A stretch of 64,000 nucleotides of DNA from Sphingomonas sp. PL-96 (GTDB lineage Bacteria; Pseudomonadota; Alphaproteobacteria; Sphingomonadales; Sphingomonadaceae), in assembly GCF_020707215.1 (NCBI RefSeq), contig NZ_JAJFET010000001.1, forward strand, positions 1 through 64,000, read 5' to 3'. Every line of letters starts with the position of its first letter. Within the stretch, counting starts at the first letter, position 1. The translations under genes were made by a program, and so were the position numbers. Shown here one piece after another: positions 26,054 to 36,170 of this stretch. Below the pieces are notes generated by a model. It was given only the letters and a program-made list of their open reading frames with translations, did no database searches and had not been told where the DNA came from.

Positions 26054-27445
26054 ATGGCGGAACGCAAGCTGTTGGCAGGCCATGCGGTTCGGCGGGTGCG
26101 GCGCCAGGGTGGCCTCACTCAGGCGGCGATGGCGGAACTGCTCGGCATCTCGCCGAGCTACCTCAACCTGGTCGAGCGCAACCAGCGCCCCGTCTCAGCG
26201 GCGCTGCTGGTGCGGCTGGCCGAGCGGTTCGACTTCGACGCGCGCAGCCTCGCGAGCGGCGAGCCTGCGGGCGGGGCCGATGCGCTGCGCCGCCGCCTCG
26301 CCGACCCGATGTTCGCCGACCTGGAGATCGATCGCCACGAAGTCGCCGAATGGCTGGCAAGCGCGCCCGGCGGAGCCGAGGCGTTCGCGCGCGTGTTCGA
26401 CCGGCTGGGCGGCGGGACGACCGCCAGCGCGGCATCAACCGCGGACGATCCGCAGGGGCTGGTACGGCGGGAGGTCGAACGCTGGCGCAACCACTTCGCC
26501 GATCTGGACACGCTGGCGGAAGGGATTGCCGACGAACTCCGGCTTGCGGCGGCCGATCTGGGTGCGGCGCTCGCCGAGCGGCTGCGCGTGCGCCACCAGC
26601 TGTCGGTGCGCGTGCTGCCGGTCGACGTGCTGCCGGATCGACTGCATCGCCTCGACCTGCACGCCCGCCAGCTCCAGCTGTCCGAGCTGCTGAGCCCTGC
26701 GCAGCGGCTTCACCTGCTCGCCCGCCAGATCGGGCAGAGCGAGGCGCGCGGGAGCATCGACGCGCTGGTGCGTGGTGCCGGCTTCACCGATCGCACCGCC
26801 GAGCGCCTCTATCGCCGCCACCTGCTGAGCTATTTCGCCGCGGCGCTGACCATGCCCTATGCGCGGTTCCTGCGCGCGTGCGAGGCGACCGGCTATGACG
26901 TGCCCTTGCTCGCGCGGCGGTTCGGCACGTCGCTCGAACAGGTTGCGCACCGGTTGACCACGCTCAACCGGGTGGGGGCGCGCGGGCTCGCCTTCTGTCT
27001 CCTGCGCGTCGACCGGGCCGGGCAGGTGTCGAAACGCTTTGCCGGATTGAGCGGCGCACCGATGGCGGACGCCGCCAGCCTGTGTCCGTTGTGGAGCGGC
27101 TTTGAAGCGTTCGCCCGCCCCGACGCCGCCGTCTCCCAGCTGGTGGAGCTGGAGGACGGCAGCCGCTGGTTCAGCTGGGCGCATGTCGTGCACCCCGCGG
27201 TGGGCGAGGTCGCGGGCGTGCGGGCGCGCTATGCGGTGGCGCTGCTGCTGTCGGCGGATCAGGCGCGCGGCTGGGCTGCGGCGCGCGGCACCGAGGTGGC
27301 GGGGGAGGCGGTCGCCATCGGGCTTGGCTGTCGTGCCTGCGCCAGGCGCGACTGCGGGCAGCGTTCGGCGCCGCCCCGCGGCCACGCGCTGCTGGTCCAT
27401 GAACGCGAAGCCGGGGTGACGCCGTTCGCCTTTGCCGGCGATTGA
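26054..27445 (+). CDS. ScfR/RamB-type XRE transcriptional regulator
   Basis: 463 aa. N-terminal XRE helix-turn-helix (about 9-63: LTQAAMAELLGISPSYLNLV), a middle ImmA/IrrE-like region (about 150-330) and the C-terminal DUF2083 region. The peptidase-like region lacks HExxH (the helix reads RLYRRHLLSYFAAALTMPYA), as in ScfR, where it is thought to sense ligand rather than cut. GCRACARRDC near residues 424-434 holds three Cys, a common family mark. ScfR/RamB proteins control acetate, propionate and glyoxylate-cycle genes. An inverted repeat sits just upstream of the start. An EAL gene follows 41 bases later. Confidence 0.88.
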   Translation: MAERKLLAGHAVRRVRRQGGLTQAAMAELLGISPSYLNLVERNQRPVSAALLVRLAERFDFDARSLASGEPAGGADALRRRLADPMFADLEIDRHEVAEWLASAPGGAEAFARVFDRLGGGTTASAASTADDPQGLVRREVERWRNHFADLDTLAEGIADELRLAAADLGAALAERLRVRHQLSVRVLPVDVLPDRLHRLDLHARQLQLSELLSPAQRLHLLARQIGQSEARGSIDALVRGAGFTDRTAERLYRRHLLSYFAAALTMPYARFLRACEATGYDVPLLARRFGTSLEQVAHRLTTLNRVGARGLAFCLLRVDRAGQVSKRFAGLSGAPMADAASLCPLWSGFEAFARPDAAVSQLVELEDGSRWFSWAHVVHPAVGEVAGVRARYAVALLLSADQARGWAAARGTEVAGEAVAIGLGCRACARRDCGQRSAPPRGHALLVHEREAGVTPFAFAGD

Positions 27446-27486
27446 CGGAAACCAGATCCTAAGACTTCGCTGCGCAAGGTGGAAGC

Positions 27487-28245
27487 ATGACCAAGATGCC
27501 CCCCGGCAGATGCGCTGGCTGCCGCGAGGGGCAGGCGCTCGACTTTTCGATCGCGATGGCGTTCCAGCCGATCGTCGACCTGCGCAGCGGCCGCGCCTGG
27601 GCCTATGAGGCGCTGGTGCGGGGCGCGGAAGGCGAATCGGCCGCAGAGGTGCTGGCGCAGGTCACGCCGGAAAATCGCTACGCCTTTGACCAGCAATGCC
27701 GCGTGGCAGCGATCGAGGGCGCCGTCGCCGCCGGGCTGCTCGACACCGACGCGCGCCTGTCGATCAACTTCCTCCCCAACGCCGTGTATTCGCCGCTGGC
27801 ATGCATCCAGCTGACGCTGCGCACGGCCGAGGCCGAGGGGCTGCCAACCGACCGGCTGATGTTCGAGTTCACCGAGAATGAGGAGATGGCCGATCCCGAC
27901 CATGTGCTGAACATCGTCGAGACCTATCGCCGCATGGGCTTCACCACTGCGCTGGACGATTTCGGCGCGGGCTTTGCCGGGCTGGGCCTGCTCGCGCGGT
28001 TTCAGCCGGACGTCCTCAAGCTCGACATGGCGTTGCTGCGCGGGCTCGACACCAGCGAGCCGCGCCGTCTGATCGTCGAGAGCATGGCGACGCTTTGCCG
28101 CAAGCTGGGCGTGACGGTGGTCGCCGAGGGGATCGAGACGCAGGACGAACTCGACGCGGTCCGCGCACTCGGCATCGATCTCGTCCAGGGTTATCTGCTG
28201 GCGAAGCCCGCGTTCCAGGCGCTGCCAGAGCCGGTCCTCTCGTAA
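27487..28245 (+). CDS. Stand-alone EAL-domain c-di-GMP phosphodiesterase
   Basis: 252 aa consisting almost only of an EAL domain, which hydrolyses c-di-GMP to pGpG. Catalytic residues are all present: Glu41 (YEALVRG), Asn94 (SINFLPN), Glu127 (FEFTEN), Asp157-Asp158 (DDFGAG), Lys178 (LKLD) and Glu214 (AEGIET), plus QGYLLAKP. It should be active. The N-terminus has CAGC (9-12), which could bind metal or sense redox; this is speculative. It has no membrane segment and no sensor domain. Its position next to the ScfR-like gene may reflect co-transcription. Confidence 0.93.
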   Translation: MTKMPPGRCAGCREGQALDFSIAMAFQPIVDLRSGRAWAYEALVRGAEGESAAEVLAQVTPENRYAFDQQCRVAAIEGAVAAGLLDTDARLSINFLPNAVYSPLACIQLTLRTAEAEGLPTDRLMFEFTENEEMADPDHVLNIVETYRRMGFTTALDDFGAGFAGLGLLARFQPDVLKLDMALLRGLDTSEPRRLIVESMATLCRKLGVTVVAEGIETQDELDAVRALGIDLVQGYLLAKPAFQALPEPVLS

Positions 28246-28252
28246 GGCCGGC

Positions 28253-29203
28253 CTAGACGCCCGCGTTCGTCATCCGCTCCAGCTGTTCCTTGCTGAGCGT
28301 CAGGTCCCAGGAACCGGTCAGTTCCTCCACCTGCTCGACGCTGGTCGCGCTGGCGATGGGTGCCGTGACCCCCGGCTGTGCGGCAAGCCAGGCGAGTGCG
28401 ATCTGAGCAAGGCTGGCGCCGGTTTCCGCCGCCACCGAGTCCATCGCCGCGAGTACGGCCGCGCCTTTGCCCTCCAGCAGCTCGGCCATGCCGCCGCCGC
28501 GCACGCTCTTCGACAGGTCGTTGCGGCTGCGATACTTGCCGGTCAGGAAGCCCGAGGCGAGCCCGTAATAGGGCGTGACCGCGATGTTGTGCTCGACGCA
28601 CTGGTTCTGCAACTCGCCTTCGTAGCGGGTACGGCTGACGAGGTTATATTCGGGCTGAAGCACATGGATGTGCGGCAGCCCCTCGCGCGTCGCGATCTCG
28701 ATCGCCGATTTCAGCCGCGCGGCGTGGAAGTTGGATGCGCCGATCACGCGGATCTTGCCGGCTTCGACCAACCGCGCGAAGGCGGCGAGATAGTCCGCCT
28801 GTGGCACCGTCTCGTCGTCCTGGTGCGCGAAATAGACGTCGACATGGTCGGTGCCGAGCCGCTGGAGCGAGGCGTCGATGGCCGCAGCGATGCGCGCGGG
28901 GGCCAGCTTCTCGCCGCCTTCGCCCGGCAGCATGCCGACCTTGGTCGCAATCAGCACCTGGTCGCGCTTGCCCGATTGCTTGAGCCATTCGCCAATGACG
29001 CGCTCGGACTCGCCGCCCTGATGGCCATCGACCCAGGCCGAATAGACGTCGGCCGTGTCGATCATGCGGCCGCCGCGCTCGACAAAGGCGTCGAGGACGC
29101 GAAAGCTCGTCGCCTTGTCGGCGGTCCAGCCGAACACATTGCCGCCCAACACCAGGGGCGGGGTCTCGAGGTCGGTGGCGCCCAGCGTGCGAAGAGGAGT
29201 CAT
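28253..29203 (-). CDS. Aldo/keto reductase
   Basis: 316 aa NADPH-dependent TIM-barrel reductase. The catalytic tetrad is visible: Asp49, Tyr54 (DTADVYSAW), Lys88 (ATKVGM) and His127 (YFAHQDD). GASNF (about 176-180) and the C-terminal ASATSVEQVEEL nucleotide loop are typical. It is closest in look to the AKR group with YghZ/Tas-like proteins; substrate unknown. The ATG at 29203 overlaps the upstream lipoprotein stop as ATGA, so the pair is likely co-translated. Convergent with the EAL gene, seven bases apart. Confidence 0.92.
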   Translation of the reverse strand: MTPLRTLGATDLETPPLVLGGNVFGWTADKATSFRVLDAFVERGGRMIDTADVYSAWVDGHQGGESERVIGEWLKQSGKRDQVLIATKVGMLPGEGGEKLAPARIAAAIDASLQRLGTDHVDVYFAHQDDETVPQADYLAAFARLVEAGKIRVIGASNFHAARLKSAIEIATREGLPHIHVLQPEYNLVSRTRYEGELQNQCVEHNIAVTPYYGLASGFLTGKYRSRNDLSKSVRGGGMAELLEGKGAAVLAAMDSVAAETGASLAQIALAWLAAQPGVTAPIASATSVEQVEELTGSWDLTLSKEQLERMTNAGV

Positions 29204-29421
29204 GGCCTGTCCATCTGATTGTCGGCGGAACGCGCCGGAGCCTGATTGTCGGCGGCGAGCGCTGCGGCGCTCACACTGTTCGGGCGGAGCATCTCGGCAG
29301 CGTCGTTGATCGCCTGCGTTTCTTCCGGGCGCAGCGCATCCGCGGGTCCGTCCTGCGACCCGCAGCCGGCGAGCGCCAGCGCCGCCGGTAGGAGCGGCAT
29401 TCGGATCGCCCACGCGGGCAT
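29200..29421 (-). CDS. Small lipoprotein upstream of the aldo/keto reductase
   Basis: 73 aa from ATG 29421 (66 aa from ATG 29400). Hydrophobic start and lipobox LAGC, then an Asp/Ala/Asn-rich tail with PEETQAINDAAEMLRPNSVS. Neither start has a clear Shine-Dalgarno. The stop overlaps the reductase ATG, which supports that it is translated. No family is recognised; it is a predicted membrane-anchored periplasmic peptide. Confidence 0.6.
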   Translation of the reverse strand: MPAWAIRMPLLPAALALAGCGSQDGPADALRPEETQAINDAAEMLRPNSVSAAALAADNQAPARSADNQMDRP

Positions 29422-29470
29422 CCGAAACAGCGTCCAGGTGGCGCAGTCCTGCCGCGCCACCTGCATTGTC

Positions 29471-29785
29471 TTAGCGGTTCTGGAGGTCGTTGCCGGCCTT
29501 TTCCAGTTCCTGGCCGGTTTCATGCGCGCCATGGTCAATCGCGCGGCCTGCGTCGTCGGTGGCGTTGCCGATGGCATCGCCGGCGCGGTCGAGGCCGTTC
29601 TCGGCGGCGTCGAATGCGCGATCGCTTGCCGCCTCGACATCGTCCACGGCTTCACCCATCGTCGCATTCGCGTCCGCTGCGATGGACTCGGCAGCCTCGC
29701 TGGTCTCGTTCTGCGCCTTGTCGCTGCAGGCGGAGAGTGCAAATGCGGCGGCAGCGGCGAACGGAAGCAGCATGACCTTCTTCAT
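29471..29785 (-). CDS. Small helical lipoprotein
   Basis: 104 aa. Signal sequence MKKVMLLPFAAAAAFALSAC with lipobox LSAC (Cys20). The mature part is Ala/Asp/Glu/Asn-rich with repeated D-A-x-x-x-A spacing (EAVDDVEAASDRAFDAAENG, LDRAGDAIGNATDDAG), which should form long amphipathic helices, somewhat like Lpp or stress-induced small lipoproteins. GAGGA ahead of ATG 29785 supports the start. It is acidic and unlike its neighbours in composition. Function unknown. The 138 bases between this start and the ArsR-type gene hold divergent promoters. Confidence 0.85.
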   Translation of the reverse strand: MKKVMLLPFAAAAAFALSACSDKAQNETSEAAESIAADANATMGEAVDDVEAASDRAFDAAENGLDRAGDAIGNATDDAGRAIDHGAHETGQELEKAGNDLQNR

Positions 29786-29894
29786 CGGGGTTCCTCGTTT
29801 TTTGATGCAGGATGTTTGAGGGGGCGAACGCACCCGCCCCATGCTTGTTTCCATGGCGCAACGGGCTGACGCAACCTTCGCGCGCCGTTGACCG

Positions 29895-29916
29895 CATATA
29901 AAGAATTCTTTATATG
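29895..29916. promoter_or_regulatory. Perfect 22-bp palindromic operator of the methionine unit
   Basis: CATATAAAGAA (29895-29905) is followed at once by its exact reverse complement (29906-29916), with an EcoRI word at the centre. It is strongly AT-rich in GC-rich DNA and ends eight bases before the regulator ATG. This is what one expects of an ArsR-family operator that overlaps the promoter and represses the whole regulator-metF-metH unit. Confidence 0.8.
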
Positions 29917-29923
29917 TACTGCC

Positions 29924-30880
29924 ATGGCTCCAGCACTCGACATCTTCCGCGCTCTGGCGGACGCGACGCGACTGCGGATCGTGGCGTTGCTGCGCTCGAT
30001 GGAGCTGTCGGTCGGCGAACTGGCGCAGGTGCTGGGGCAGAGCCAGCCGCGCGTGTCGCGGCACGTGAAGATCCTGGTGGACGCCGGCTTGGCCGAGCGG
30101 CGCAAGGAAGGCAGCTGGGTGTTCGTGGCGCTGGGCGAGGAGGCGCGGATCGCCCCGGTGCTCGCCGCGATCGATGCCTGGACGGGCGAGGGCGATCCCT
30201 GGACGCTGGCCGACACGGCGCGGCTCGCAGCAGTGCGCGCAGACCGCGCGCAGGCGGCCGCCGCCTGGTTCGAGGCGCATGCCGGCGAATGGGACGCGAT
30301 CCGATCGCTGCACGTGGCCGAGAGCGAGGTCGAGGCGGCGTGTGCGCGGGCGCTGGGCGCGCAGCCGATCGGCACGCTGGTCGACATTGGCACCGGCACC
30401 GGTCGGATGCTGGAGCTGTTCGCGCCCCAGGCGGCGCACGCGCTGGGTGTCGACCGCAGCTCGGAAATGCTGCGGCTGGCGCGCGCCAAGCTTTCCGAGC
30501 GCGGGCTCGACAAGGCGGAGCTGCGCCAGGCCGATTTCTACCGGCTGCCGCTGTCGGACGACGATGCGGACGCCGCGATCCTGCACCATGTGCTGCATTT
30601 CGCGCAGCACCCCGGCGCGGTGATCGCGGAAGCGGCGCGCGTGCTGGCGAGCGGAGGGCGGTTGCTGATCGTCGATTTCGCGCCGCACGAGCGCGAGGAC
30701 CTGCGCACGCGCGATGCGCACGCGCGACTTGGATTTTCGGACGAGCAGATGCTCGGCTGGTTCGCCGCGGCCGGGCTCGCGCCCGTGCAGACGGAGACGC
30801 TGGAAGGCGGCGAATTGACGGTGAAGCTGTGGCTGGCGCGGAAAACCGGCGCCACCCGGGTGGAGAAACAGGCGGCATGA
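29924..30880 (+). CDS. ArsR-family regulator fused to SAM methyltransferase domain
   Basis: 318 aa. The N-terminal 85 residues are an ArsR winged helix (DIFRALADATRLRIVALLRS, LAQVLGQSQPRVSRHVKIL). Residues about 145-300 form a class I methyltransferase domain: LVDIGTGTGRMLEL (motif I, about 152-165), DADAAILHHVLH and RVLASGGRLLIVDF. ArsR-methyltransferase fusions beside metF/metH are thought to sense S-adenosylhomocysteine or SAM (SahR-type regulators). No Cys metal site is present, so metal sensing is unlikely. ATG 29924 is chosen over an upstream TTG because it leaves the palindrome outside the gene. The stop overlaps metF as ATGA. Confidence 0.9.
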   Translation: MAPALDIFRALADATRLRIVALLRSMELSVGELAQVLGQSQPRVSRHVKILVDAGLAERRKEGSWVFVALGEEARIAPVLAAIDAWTGEGDPWTLADTARLAAVRADRAQAAAAWFEAHAGEWDAIRSLHVAESEVEAACARALGAQPIGTLVDIGTGTGRMLELFAPQAAHALGVDRSSEMLRLARAKLSERGLDKAELRQADFYRLPLSDDDADAAILHHVLHFAQHPGAVIAEAARVLASGGRLLIVDFAPHEREDLRTRDAHARLGFSDEQMLGWFAAAGLAPVQTETLEGGELTVKLWLARKTGATRVEKQAA

Positions 30881-31818
30881 CGATTTCGGTGAACCAGCTC
30901 GAGGAAGCGCGCCGCGCGCTGGAGGCGCCGCTGTTCGCGGACGTGGCGGGCGACGCCGCGGTGTCGTTCGAATTCTTCCCGCCCAAGTCGGCGAAGATGG
31001 AAGAGACACTGTGGGAGGCGGTGCGCACGCTGGAGCCACTCGGCCCCCGCTTCGTTTCCGTCACCTATGGCGCAGGTGGTTCGACGCGCGAGCGCACCCA
31101 TGCGACCGTCGCACGCATCCAGCGCGAGACGAGCCTTGCCGCCGCCGCGCACCTGACCTGCGTCGAGGCGAGCCGGGCCGAGATCGATCAGGTGGCCGAG
31201 GAATATTGGGCCGCGGGCGTGCGCCACATCGTGGCGCTGCGCGGGGATCCGCCCGTCGCGGGGCAGGCGTTCCAGAGCCATCCGCAGGGCTATGCCAATG
31301 CCGCCGACCTGGTCGCGGGACTGAAGAAGCTGCATCCGTTCGAAATCTCGGTTGCCGCCTATCCCGAGCTGCACCCGGATTCCGGCACCCAGGCGGCCGA
31401 CCTCGACAATCTCAAGCGCAAGCTCGACGCCGGCGCCACCCGGGCCATCACGCAGTTCTTCTTCACGCCCGAAGCATTCTTCCGCTTCCGCGACGCAGCG
31501 ACCGCAGCGGGCATTTCGGCCGAGATCGTGCCGGGGATCCTGCCGGTCTCCAACGTCGCCCAGACGCGCAAGTTCGCGGGCATGTGCGGCGCTGCGATCC
31601 CCGACTGGATGGACCGGCTGTTCGAGGGGCTGGACGACCACCCCGCCTCACGCCAGCTGGTGGCGGCGACCATCGCGGCGGAGATGTGCCGCCGGCTCTA
31701 TGCGGGCGACGTGCGCCACTTCCACTTCTACACGCTCAACCGCGCCGAGCTGAGCTATGCGATCTGCCACCTGCTGGGCCTGCGCGCGAAGAAGGTGGCG
31801 GGGCAGGCGGCGGCGTGA
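30877..31818 (+). CDS. metF: 5,10-methylenetetrahydrofolate reductase
   Basis: 313 aa FAD-dependent TIM-barrel enzyme that reduces methylene-THF to methyl-THF, the methyl donor for MetH. Marks: VSFEFFPPKS (family start), VSVTYGAGGSTRERT (FAD region), HLTCVEAS, VALRGDPP, ISVAAYPELHPDS, and ITQFFFTPEAFFRF. The ATG overlaps the regulator stop, so regulator and enzyme are translationally coupled. It is followed by metH part 1, interrupted by a 92-base repeat. Confidence 0.96.
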   Translation: MTISVNQLEEARRALEAPLFADVAGDAAVSFEFFPPKSAKMEETLWEAVRTLEPLGPRFVSVTYGAGGSTRERTHATVARIQRETSLAAAAHLTCVEASRAEIDQVAEEYWAAGVRHIVALRGDPPVAGQAFQSHPQGYANAADLVAGLKKLHPFEISVAAYPELHPDSGTQAADLDNLKRKLDAGATRAITQFFFTPEAFFRFRDAATAAGISAEIVPGILPVSNVAQTRKFAGMCGAAIPDWMDRLFEGLDDHPASRQLVAATIAAEMCRRLYAGDVRHFHFYTLNRAELSYAICHLLGLRAKKVAGQAAA

Positions 31819-31835
31819 GTCTGTCCCACCCCCAC

Positions 31836-31927
31836 CGTCATGCTGATCTCGTTTCAGCATCCACCGCGCAGCAAGCGGCGGCGGCGGGTGTGGACGGATG
31901 GACCCTGAAACAAGTTCAGGGTGACGA
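31836..31927. repeat. Inverted repeat, family C, copy 1
   Basis: CGTCATGCTGATCTCGTTTC and AGCATCC on the left match, in reverse complement, GGACCCTGAAACAAGTTCAG and GGTGACG on the right; the middle is unrelated. A second copy lies between atpG and atpA. It would form a long hairpin in the metF-metH transcript. Confidence 0.85.
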
Positions 31928-31972
31928 CACTATTGAGGGCGGCGGCGCCCGACGCGACGAAGGAAGAACGGC

Positions 31973-33019
31973 ATGACTCCCCGCGAAACCCTGCTGGCCG
32001 AGGCCGCCAAGCGCGTGCTGATCACCGACGGCGCGTTCGGCACCGAGATCCAGAACTGGAAGCTTTCGGAAGCCGACTATGCCGGCAGCCTGGGCCTCAG
32101 CCATGACCAGAAGGGCAACAACGACATCCTGGCGCTGACCAGGCCCGAGGTGCCGGAGTCGATCCACCGCGCCTATTTCGAAGCCGGCGCCGACATCGCC
32201 GAGACCAACACCTTCTCCGCCAACCGCATCAGCCAGGCCGACTATGGCGCTGAGCATCTTGTGCGCGAGATCAACGTCGAGAGCGCGAAGCTCGCGCGCC
32301 GCATCGCCGACGAGTTCCAGGCCAAGGACGGCCGCCCGCGCTTCGTCGCCGGCGCGATCGGGCCGACCAACAAGACGCTGTCGCTGAGTCCCGACGTCAA
32401 CGATCCCGGCTTTCGCGAGATCGACTTCGATTATCTGAAGGACGTGTACCGCGAGCAGATCGACGCGCTGGTCGAGGGCGGCGCGGACTTCGTGCTGATC
32501 GAGACGGTGTTCGATACGCTGAACGCCAAGGCCGGGATCATGGCGGCGATCGAGGCGGGCAATGCGCTCGGCCGCGACCTGCCGATCATGCTGTCGATGA
32601 CGCTGACCGACCTGTCCGGACGCAACCTGTCGGGGCATACGGTCGAGGCGTTCTGGCATGCGGTGCGCCATGCGCGTCCGCTCACCATCGGGCTCAACTG
32701 CTCGTTCGGGGCGGAGCAGCTGCGGCCGCACGTGAAGACGCTGTCCGGCATCTGCGACACCCTGATCATGGTCTATCCCAACGCCGGGCTTCCCAACGAG
32801 CTCGGCGCCTATGACGAGGCGCCGGAGACGACCGCCGGGCTGGTGCGCGACTGGGCGGAGAACCGCCAGGTCAACGTGCTGGGCGGTTGCTGCGGATCGA
32901 CCCCGGCGCACATCCAGGCGATTGCGCAAGCAGTGCGGGAACTGCCGCCGCGCAAGATCCCGACGCCGGAAGTGCGGACGCGGCTTGCCGGGCTCGAGCC
33001 GTTCACCATGGCGGCGTGA
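31973..33019 (+). CDS. metH: Methionine synthase part 1, homocysteine-binding domain
   Basis: 348 aa equivalent to the N-terminal module of E. coli MetH. It binds homocysteine through zinc held by Cys243 (GLNCSFG), Cys306 and Cys307 (GGCCGS). TDGAFGTEIQ (18-27) and ETNTFSANR (77-85) are barrel marks. In most bacteria this module is fused to the rest of MetH; here it is a separate gene, with the remaining modules next. The two parts should act together. Start ATG 31973 is 45 bases after repeat C. Confidence 0.94.
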   Translation: MTPRETLLAEAAKRVLITDGAFGTEIQNWKLSEADYAGSLGLSHDQKGNNDILALTRPEVPESIHRAYFEAGADIAETNTFSANRISQADYGAEHLVREINVESAKLARRIADEFQAKDGRPRFVAGAIGPTNKTLSLSPDVNDPGFREIDFDYLKDVYREQIDALVEGGADFVLIETVFDTLNAKAGIMAAIEAGNALGRDLPIMLSMTLTDLSGRNLSGHTVEAFWHAVRHARPLTIGLNCSFGAEQLRPHVKTLSGICDTLIMVYPNAGLPNELGAYDEAPETTAGLVRDWAENRQVNVLGGCCGSTPAHIQAIAQAVRELPPRKIPTPEVRTRLAGLEPFTMAA

Positions 33020-33027
33020 GGTCTAAA

Positions 33028-33156
33028 ATCCTCCCCGGCACGGGGAGGGGGACCGCGCCCGAAGGGCGTGGTGGAGGGGGCTCTCCGCGAGCGAGTTCCC
33101 TGCGGCAACCCCCCTCCACCAGCTTCGCTGGTCCCCCTCCCCGTACCGGGGAGGAT
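33028..33156. repeat. Inverted repeat, family D
   Basis: ATCCTCCCCGG (33028-33038) is the reverse complement of CCGGGGAGGAT (33146-33156). Inner arms also pair: CCTCCACCAGCTTCGCTGGT with the GTGGAGG part on the left, and CCCCCTCC runs with GGGGAGGGGG. It fills the gap between the two halves of methionine synthase and its right end lies just upstream of the second start. The outer GGGGAGG lies about 15-21 bases before ATG 33171, so folding might affect translation. Confidence 0.82.
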
Positions 33157-33170
33157 CAAGAAGAAGACAG

Positions 33171-35849
<2,679 letters not shown>

Positions 35850-35867
35850 GCTTCGCCAACCGCCTCA

Positions 35868-35943
35868 CCGTGCTCCCGCGAAGGCGGGAGCTCAGGAGCC
35901 GCAGGCGGTGTCGCTCGTGGCCCTGGACTCCCGCCTTCGCGTG
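35868..35943 (+). repeat. Intergenic palindromic repeat, family A, copy 3
   Basis: CGTGCTCCCGCGAAGGCGGG, then a core ending GGCCCTGGACTCC and a truncated second hairpin CCCGCCTTCGCG. First of three tandem copies that fill the 320 bases between metH part 2 and the MFS transporter gene. No gene seen there. Confidence 0.85.
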
Positions 35944-35980
35944 ACTTCTGCAAAACAGGGGCCATCGTCCTTTGGTCCAC

Positions 35981-36073
35981 CCGTATTCCTGCGCAGGCAG
36001 GAGTCCAGGGCCAAGCAGAGCAACGACTTGCGGTGGTTGGAACCCTGGGCTACTGCCTTCGCAGGAGCACGGC
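35981..36073 (-). repeat. Intergenic palindromic repeat, family A, copy 4 (inverted)
   Basis: Reverse complement of the family order: CGTATTCCTGCGCAGGCAGG, then AGTCCAGGGCC, later AACCCTGGGCTACTGCCTTC and GCAGGAGCACGG. It lies head-to-tail with copy 3 but opposite in orientation, as in BIME arrays. Confidence 0.85.
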
Positions 36074-36090
36074 TGGTGGTTTCGCAGAGG

Positions 36091-36163
36091 TCTCGCCTGC
36101 GCGGGAGCCCAGGGAGGCAGGCGTTGTCGGTTGCGATATGGCTCCCGCCTCCGCGGGAGCGCG
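36091..36163 (+). repeat. Intergenic palindromic repeat, family A, copy 5
   Basis: A shorter, diverged copy: TCGCCTGCGCGGGAGCCCAG then GGCTCCCGCCTCCGCGGGAG. It ends eight bases before the stop side of the MFS transporter gene. Confidence 0.75.
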
Positions 36164-36170
36164 TGCTCGC

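Noticed and set aside
25318..26118. A 266-residue minus-strand frame across the gene-poor gap
   Set aside because: Its N-terminal part overlaps the ScfR promoter and its C-terminal part is antisense to maeB. It runs through a repeat and a perfect hairpin, so coding is unlikely.
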